DNA of 64,000 bases, taken from Sternotherus odoratus (lineage: Eukaryota; Chordata; Testudines; Kinosternidae). The stretch spans positions 163,299,434 through 163,363,433 of the forward strand of contig JAVMKO010000001.1 of the NCBI GenBank assembly GCA_032164245.1, given 5' to 3'. Below, piece after piece: positions 57,413 through 64,000 of this stretch; positions within the stretch are counted from its first letter, which is position 1, and every line of letters starts with the position of its first letter. A model generated the notes under the pieces. That model ran no database searches. It had not been told where the DNA came from and saw only the letters and a program-made list of their open reading frames with translations. A program made the translations under genes and the position numbers.

Positions 57413-60245
57413 GTGTATTGCAGCCTATCAACTTTTTCTTGTCATTGAAGTACATTTCTCCTACATGTAGACAAATCTAATAGGGGTGGGGAAGGATATT
57501 AGACACCAAATAAAGGACAAGTGTTCAGCACAAACAAAGGTGCCAAATGATTTATGATCAGCTACACAAGACTTCTAATACCCACATTATGTTTAGATTT
57601 TTTTTTTCGGTTCTGCAAGGTATGCTTGCAGAACAAAGTCAAAAATAACTCTGAAAATCTAGGCATGCAACAACATTACGTGGGCAGTTGCAACTTCTTG
57701 TGCTGGAGGAATTATGGAGCTAATCATATTCTCAAAGTTATATTTGTGGTATCTTATTTCTAAGACAAACTGGCTTGCTTGACACGTTTAATGATATTTT
57801 GGATTTAAATAGCTGTTGTAGTAGGGAGTGTAAATATGATTTAAAGTCAGACTTATGTTCTTTCCTTCTAATCTCAGCTGTACCAAATAAAGCAATTAAA
57901 TAGCTGAGGATCTGCATCAGTATCTTTGCATCTCTTTCACTTCTTTTCTTTCCCTTCCTTACAAAGGCCCAAGCATGTAAACATCACATCCCTAAAATGG
58001 ACTAACTAGAGCCCTATTTATTCTTTCCTCCATCCCCCTCATCATCTGGATTGTGCTTGAAATTCAAGTCTTCTTATCAAAAGAACTTAAAAAACAATCT
58101 CAGCTGTTACATATCTCTCTCCAAATACACATACTTTTCAGTGTGCACACATACAGCTTCTAGTTTCAGACATTCCTGTTGAAGAGATAAACAGCTCCTC
58201 ATAGATAGGAGAATTCAGGTGCTCTACTGCTCCTCTGGCCTGTAGGACTGGACCCGAGTGATCAGCATCTCCCATAGATTAGCTGGCTAGTTGAGAAATG
58301 TGTTTAACCTAAGTAAACAAATAGATTTTACAAATATATTTATGTAGGATCAATTTCCAGGGGAGCTGCCAAAGACGAGTTTTAGAAGCAGACCTCTTCA
58401 CAAAATTTGCATGGGTCAGTGTCCAGCTACGCAGTCTGAGCAATTTACTCCAGCTCAAGTTTAATGTTGTGTACAAGATAGGAGTACATTAATAGCACCT
58501 AATTTTCTACACCAGCTTTTTACAGGCAAGAGGAGAAAAAGGTCTAAAAAAAAAAAGTGGAAGAATAGTTTAATAGTCCAAGAACATTAAACTGGCCTCT
58601 CACTTCAGGAACCCCTCGAATACTGAATACCTGGCAATTAACTGAACCTCCCTAATTTCTTACAATGAATTAGATGAGAAGGGACTTTTTTTTTTGGCAA
58701 AGTACCTCAACTTCCTTCATAACTAGCTCCAAAAGGGAATAGTGGCTCTTAAAGTAGGCACTGAGCTTCCATTGTAAGTTTAAATGGCAAAATTCCCAGA
58801 GACATGAATGAGGAAACAGTTTTGGCCTTAGAGGATGGCTCAAGGTGCCATAGTGCGTCTGACATTCCATTGTGTAGCAGTTATTGATACATACACACAA
58901 GTCAATACATCATCTGTTCTCAAAACTAAGTTCATATTTTATTTCAATTCAGACATCTGGAGTTCAGTTCTGTGATCATTCGTCTTATTCCAGGACTACA
59001 GAAACATACTTTTTTTGTTAATGTACATTAAAGTCTCTAAGTACATATGTAAAATATACTATCGGCTGTCAGAACCAGGCAAATAGCCTAAATTAATTTA
59101 GGCTATAATGGCACAGTTCGTTAAAAATAAATCCATTTATTAATCATGGTATGGTGAACAGTGAAACCATAGTTTAAAATGTTGTTACTATGGTAGACAA
59201 ATCTCGTCTTCCAAAATACAACATGAAGCCAATATTTTTGCCAAAGTAATGAACTTCTGAAAAACTACTATAACATTCACATGCCACTAATGATCAGCAT
59301 TGTGTAAGGTTTATGGCAAAGACCACAGCCAGTGCCACTGCCTGACTTATCTCAGCTAGTGCATCCTGAGGCAATATTGTTGATCTTTTTTCAAAATGAT
59401 CTACATGTCAATAGATTTTACAGTGGAACATAGTGCTGTGTTTGAAATGGATTAGTTACTGGGTTTAATTTAATTGCAGCTTCATCCTATTGCAATATAT
59501 GCAGCAAGAAGGTAAAGATTGTAGTGAAAACCGAGTAATTTCTTGCCATTTAAAAGGGTAAATTTATTCATACTCAGTCTTCTAGCCAGGAAAAAGTCCT
59601 CAGGGTTTTAAATCATCCACCTCTTGGAGATAGCTCACACCATAGACATATCATATTTTCATGAGTATCCATATGGTCATGTACTGTACTTTCATCCAGT
59701 CTGGACACACGTTTCCACCAGTTTTCACAGACTCCAGCAAGCAGTATCTATTATCAGTATTTGTAAAAGTCCAAAGTTGATAGGATTTGCTTTCAAATGC
59801 AAAATTGCTCCAACTGCTAGACAACTAACTCCATTTTCTCTCTCACTTTTCCTCTTGGTTCTCCAGTAAGCCTGCGTAACTGCTCAACCAGTCAAGTCAG
59901 AGTTAGTTTTTGACACAAATTGTGACATTCAGCTCTGTGCAGACAACTTGTACAGAAAAAAAAAAAAATCTATGCACCACTTAGGTCCTAGGCCTCTGCA
60001 CAGGAGCAATTTCACCTGCAAAGAACAATGGAATTTGATTTGAGATTAAGCAAGGCAAGCATATTTCTAATATTCTAAAACTTGATTTAAGAATCTAATT
60101 CAAATAATAACTTCCTTTTATAAAGTGAACGGGGCATTTTCTTCAATCAGAATGTTTATTCCTTTCTCTAGTAAAGAGTGATTGAGCAATTCAGCTTCAA
60201 AATGCTTAGACTAAAATCATGTATTATCTTAACATTTGTACATAC
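57413..60245. other. Intergenic AT-rich sequence, no gene seen
   Basis: Upstream of RCAN1. Only short frames without motifs. No repeat boundary recognised. No CLIC6 exon seen. Confidence 0.5.
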
Positions 60246-60516
60246 ATGACAGAACAAGGAGTAATGGTCTCAAGTTGCAGTGGGGAAGGTTTAGATTGGA
60301 TATTAGGAAAAACTTTTTCACTAGGAGGGTGGTGAAGCACTGGAATGGGTTACCTAGGGAGATGATAGAATCTCCTTCCTTAGAGGTTTTTAAGGTCAGG
60401 CTTGACAAAGCCCTACCTGGGATGATTTAGTTGGTGTTGGTCCTGCTTTAAGCAGGGGATTGGACTTGATGACCTCCTGAGGTCTCTTCCAACCCTGCTA
60501 TTCTATGATTATATGA
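60246..60516 (+). repeat. CR1 LINE 3' end
   Basis: The frame gives [20 protein letters not shown] then [20 protein letters not shown], the end of CR1 ORF2. The 3' UTR ends GGACTTGATGACCTCCTGAG and ATTCTATGATTATATGATTA, the CR1 terminal repeat. Confidence 0.92.
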
Positions 60517-60954
60517 TTAATCGTGTAAAAACTGGAGCATGAATCCTATCATCTTGCTTATTATATTACAAGATACTTAAGTCTTCTCTATTGCATTCCT
60601 CATTTTTCTTAATGCCCACTGTTTGGTAATTGCAACTCAAATTCCAGATTCCTACAAAACAGTCATATTATTTATTGTTTTTGTATTACAGTAGTATCTG
60701 CCGGTCTAGCTGAGGGCCTCATGGTGCTAGGCACTAGACCAGGGGTCTCCAAACTTTTCAGCCCGAGGGCCGCATTAGCTATCAAATAGCAGTTCGGGGG
60801 CCGACAACACACTCGAGGTCCAAATAAAAAAGAATCAAAACATGGATGTTGTTTTTAATTATTTATTTAATATTATTTTATTCAGTTATTATTTAATAAC
60901 ACATTGATACACTACACATGAACACCTGTTCACTACACATGAACACTACACATC

Positions 60955-61510
60955 AACCCCCCAACTGACCCACCCAGCCAGGTCTCTCCCCCCCAAACCT
61001 CCTTTCCTCCAACCCCCCCCCCCAACTGACCCACCCAGCCAGGTCTCTCCCCCCCCAAACCTCCTTTCCTCCAACCCCCCCCAACTGACCCACCCAGCCA
61101 GGTCTCTCCCCCCCAAACCTCCTTTCCTCCAACCCCCAACTGACCCACCCAGCCAGGTCTCTCCCCCCCAAACCTCCTTTCCTCCAACCCCAACTGACCC
61201 ACCCAGCCAGGTCTCTCCCCCCCAAACCTCCTTTCCTCCAACCCCCCCCCCAACTGACCCACCCAGCCAGGTCTCTCCCCCCCAAACCTCCTTTCCTCCA
61301 ACCCCCAACTGACCCACCCAGCCAGGTCTCTCCCCCCCAAACCTCCTTTCCTCCAACCCCCCCCTCCCAACTGACCCGCTCAACCCGGTCTCTTCCCCCC
61401 CCCCCCAACTGACCCGCTCAACCCAGTCTCTTCCCCCCCCCCCCAACTGACCCGCTCAACCCGGTCTCTTCCCCCCCCCCCAACTGACCCGCTCAACCCG
61501 GTCTCTCCCC
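60955..61510 (-). repeat. About 11 units of the 55-bp minisatellite, reverse orientation
   Basis: Plus-strand unit: CCAACTGACCCACCCAGCCA, GGTCTCTCCCCCC, AAACCTCCTTTCCTCCAA. Seven full units of about 53-57 bp are followed by four short units of about 38 bp that lack the AAACCTCCTTTCCTCCAA part and read CCGCTCAACCCGGTCTC. Confidence 0.93.
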
Positions 61511-61554
61511 ACAGACCGTTTCGCCGCCTGGCAGTGGGTGGCTCCTTGTTTCTG

Positions 61555-61760
61555 GTGGTGCGGCGCGTCCCGGCCCCAGCTCTGAGCTGTCCCTGGCCGG
61601 CGGCGGCAGCGGACCACGCGGCGCGTCCCGGCCGGCGGCGGCCGTGGAGCACGCGGCGCGTCCCGGCCCCGCGGCTGGCGGCGGCCGCGGAGCACGCGGC
61701 GCGTCCCGGCCGGCGGCGGCCGCGGAGCACGCGGCGCGTCCCGGCCCCGTGGCTGGTTCC
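61555..61760. repeat. Second GC-rich tandem repeat in the same hAT
   Basis: GCGCGTCCCGGCC alternates with GGCGGCGGCCGCGGAGCACG, about five irregular units with period 30-40 bp. Next to the right subterminal region. Confidence 0.85.
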
Positions 61761-62065
61761 CGACCGATCTCCACGGGCCGGATGAGAGGGCCTCGCGGGC
61801 CGCATCCGGCCCGCGGGCCGTAGTTTGGAGACCCCTGCACTAGACGAATACAAAGTAAGGTCGGTGGGAAAGAAACTTACAGTCTAAATAAAAAAAAAAG
61901 ACAAAAAGGAAGCATTATCCCTATTTTAAAAATAGGTCACTGAGGCGGAGATTAAGGGACTTGCCCGTACATCATATTGAAAGTCTTCAGCAGAATTGAA
62001 AATTGAACCCAAATCACCTGAATCCCAGTTCCATGCCTTTAACCACAAGACCATTCCTCCTTTTT

Positions 62066-64000
62066 ATTGTTAAATATGCAATGAACACTAACATATGGGT
62101 GGACTGAGAGAATCTGGTAAAACCCAGAGGGGAAAATAGAGATAGACTCCTGAGCAATAAAGTTCAGATCTGGGGTTTTGTGCATCTCTAGAAGATACAT
62201 CCAAGAGAAAATAGGATGATCAATGGTAGAGGTTCCTTTAGGGTGAGAAGCAAACTTTCTATCATAAAATGATTACTATCACATTTAGTAACAAATGACT
62301 TACAACTTTTTTCTAAGTAGGGTATGAAAAGCAAACACCACCACCTAGTGGCTGATGAAAAAGGCAAGGGAAATCTTTTGCAAGATTTGTTTTTATTCCA
62401 AAAGACAAAACAAAAAGTTCTTGCCTCTCAAATGCAGATTGACTAGATATGCCAACATGTGCAAAGCAATCAAACCCAATATACCTATACTTCTTACTCT
62501 TCACTATCCCTTTCTTGCAACTAAACAGTTCACTTTCTTTGGGAGTGGGATTCAAATGTCACCCAACCAAATCACCAATTCATACCTCAGTCATCAGATT
62601 ATTGTTCAGCTAAAGATAGGCCACATATAGCATGCATAAAAGAGTTGAAGGTTTGCAGTGTTTTGTTATATCAAAAGGATGCCAATTCCCATTCATTTCC
62701 CTGGTGTCAGCTTTCTGTGACAGTGATTTAGACCTCTGTCTGGCTTCTCATGGTTGATTCTGCCTCATTGGGGTTCAGAGTCAGATTAAGGCACAGACAT
62801 CTGCAAAGGAAGCCAGTCATGTCCCCACAGAAACAAGAATTTTCTACATATGAGCCCAACTCTTTCCCCTCTTAGCAGTGCCAGAGGGCAGTGCCTATAT
62901 AGGTGCAGCTGCTTCACTGATGTGAGCATTTCCAGGCTTTCGTGAGATCTCTGTGGGCTTGGAAAAATTATCATTGTGTGAGCAAAGCATGGAAAAAGGG
63001 GGTACCTGCTATGGGGAAGTTAGGTAAAGGGCAGAGCCCAGCATAGCTGTGGAAAGCATACTGTCCTCATAGCTGTGGACAGCAGTGACAATACAGCACA
63101 CACTCCATAATCAATGGACTTTCTTCCTTCTTACACTTAACACTTACAAGGACCTATTCCTCTCCCAAAGCAGGAACAAATTTGGGTACTTGGTAGGCTC
63201 CCAGTTCCACATGGAGTGGGTGGCTTTTCTTTTGAAAGGGGCTGTATCATCTGAGGGAATTGCTGAATTTTTTTTTCAGAGGGACTAGTAATATTAGGTA
63301 TAGGGGAAGTATCTGTATGGGGGACATGGCCGGAGAGTAATAGGTAGCAAGCCCAGAGTCCCTTTCTCAAAGCTGGGAAGAAGGAGAACATATTAAGGGA
63401 GCACAAGTGGTTAAAGAGTCTTCAAAAAGAAAAAAAGAAAATACTAAGTTTAAGTAACTGATTCAGAACCATCAAGTTGTATTGCTAGCCTACATAATGG
63501 ATTCTGTTATTTTACCATTATCCTCAATTCTCTACTATTGTTATACAAACTCATTATGACTTGTCTTTAATTAGATTGGAAGCTGATCTGGGCATAGAAT
63601 GTGTCTTCCTGTATTAATCTGCATTCTGACTAGCACCACGAAGCCACCAATGTCACTGGTAGCTTTGTATCCCATACCAGACTTAGTAGTGACATGTCAA
63701 TACCTCTTTATAACAGGAACATATCAGGTTAGCATGTACTCCTTACTGACTTTCAAAGTATGCTGCTGGCAAGTTAATTTCTAAATTAGGAAGAGAAAGG
63801 CAAAGCTGATATGAAAGTAAATAAGCCACTGATTTCTGGGGCAATCAATAAGATGATCTCTGTTTATTGATTTACTTTATAGCACACCTTTACACAATGT
63901 TATTAAGCAAATAAATTGAATCGGTAAACACCTTGAAAAGGCATAATAAAATAAGGTCATGATAGCAAAGATCAGGTTAAAAGCAGTTAAAAGAAAGGCT
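62066..64000. other. Intergenic sequence, no gene seen
   Basis: No coding exon, repeat terminus or regulatory feature that I can support. Confidence 0.5.

Larger units (their letters stand above)
60740..61837. mobile_element. Non-autonomous hAT element carrying minisatellites, 1098 bp
   Basis: CAGGGGTCTCCAAACT and AGTTTGGAGACCCCTG are perfect inverted ends. CACTAGAC is duplicated perfectly (60732-60739, 61838-61845). GGGCCGC-rich subterminal sequence. No transposase. Confidence 0.94.
60675..62065 (+). repeat. Ancient amniote retroposon remnant split by a hAT
   Basis: 60675-60739 (GTATTACAGTAGTATCTGCC, then GTGCTAGGCACTAGAC) continues at 61846-62065 (AAACTTACAGTCTAAATAAA, ACTTGCCCGTACATCA, CCAGTTCCATGCCTTTAACC, ACAAGACCATTCCTCC). 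I recall this pattern from a widely dispersed amniote SINE or LINE tail but cannot name it. Confidence 0.5.

Noticed and set aside
60933..61853. Minus-strand open frames of 145-166 codons with the same repeated peptide
   Set aside because: Same minisatellite in reverse inside another hAT. Open in several frames at once; no initiation context or conserved domain.

Overview
This is a stretch of vertebrate nuclear chromosome with very little coding sequence. The only host exon I can identify is a first coding exon on the minus strand at 56230-56436. It encodes 69 residues ending in a GTGAGT splice donor and matches exon 1 of RCAN1 (regulator of calcineurin 1, long isoform). It sits in a CpG-rich promoter (about 55.7-56.9 kb). 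The gene runs toward lower coordinates and no further RCAN1 exon is visible, so I infer that positions 1-56229 lie in the first intron. Positions 57-64 kb would then be the region upstream of the gene, which faces CLIC6 in other vertebrates.

The repeat content points to a reptile, most likely a turtle. It includes many CR1 LINE fragments with the CR1-type 3' end, tRNA-like SINEs with a CR1-like tail, short fold-back copies of a Penelope-like element, many non-autonomous hAT elements with 8-bp target duplications, pogo/Tigger elements flanked by TA, PIF/Harbinger elements flanked by TAA, and solo retroviral-type LTRs. The species call rests on remembered repeat families, not on a search.

Layout: 1.6-4.0 kb, CR1 split by a 1.64-kb hAT. 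5.8-6.7 kb, hAT. 8.0-9.0 kb, pogo element filled with GC-rich hairpin repeats. 9.6-11.1 kb, degenerate CR1 split by a Penelope fragment. 12.9-13.3 kb, solo LTR. 16.7 kb, possible tyrosine-recombinase fragment. 18.7-24.8 kb, DNA transposons and SINEs. 26.7-27.9 kb, CR1 and a DNA element. 33.57-33.82 kb, a 5S-rRNA-derived SINE-like insertion with a perfect 19-bp target duplication. 36.5-42.8 kb, a two-gene Harbinger transposon with nested pogo, hAT and Tigger elements and an adjoining Harbinger MITE. 46.4-49.6 kb, nested hAT, CR1 and Penelope elements. 51.3-54.1 kb, a second Harbinger split by an antisense LTR. 55.1-55.4 kb, Harbinger MITE. 56.2 kb, RCAN1 exon 1. 57-62 kb, CR1 pieces and another hAT.

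No operon, CRISPR array or defence system is present. The most unusual observations are the 5S-derived retroposon, a roughly 55-bp minisatellite shared in opposite orientation by two hAT elements with different termini, the pogo elements with hairpin-rich GC cores, a 97-bp unidentified segment present twice in inverted orientation, and a four-element nest whose insertion order can be read from the target duplications.
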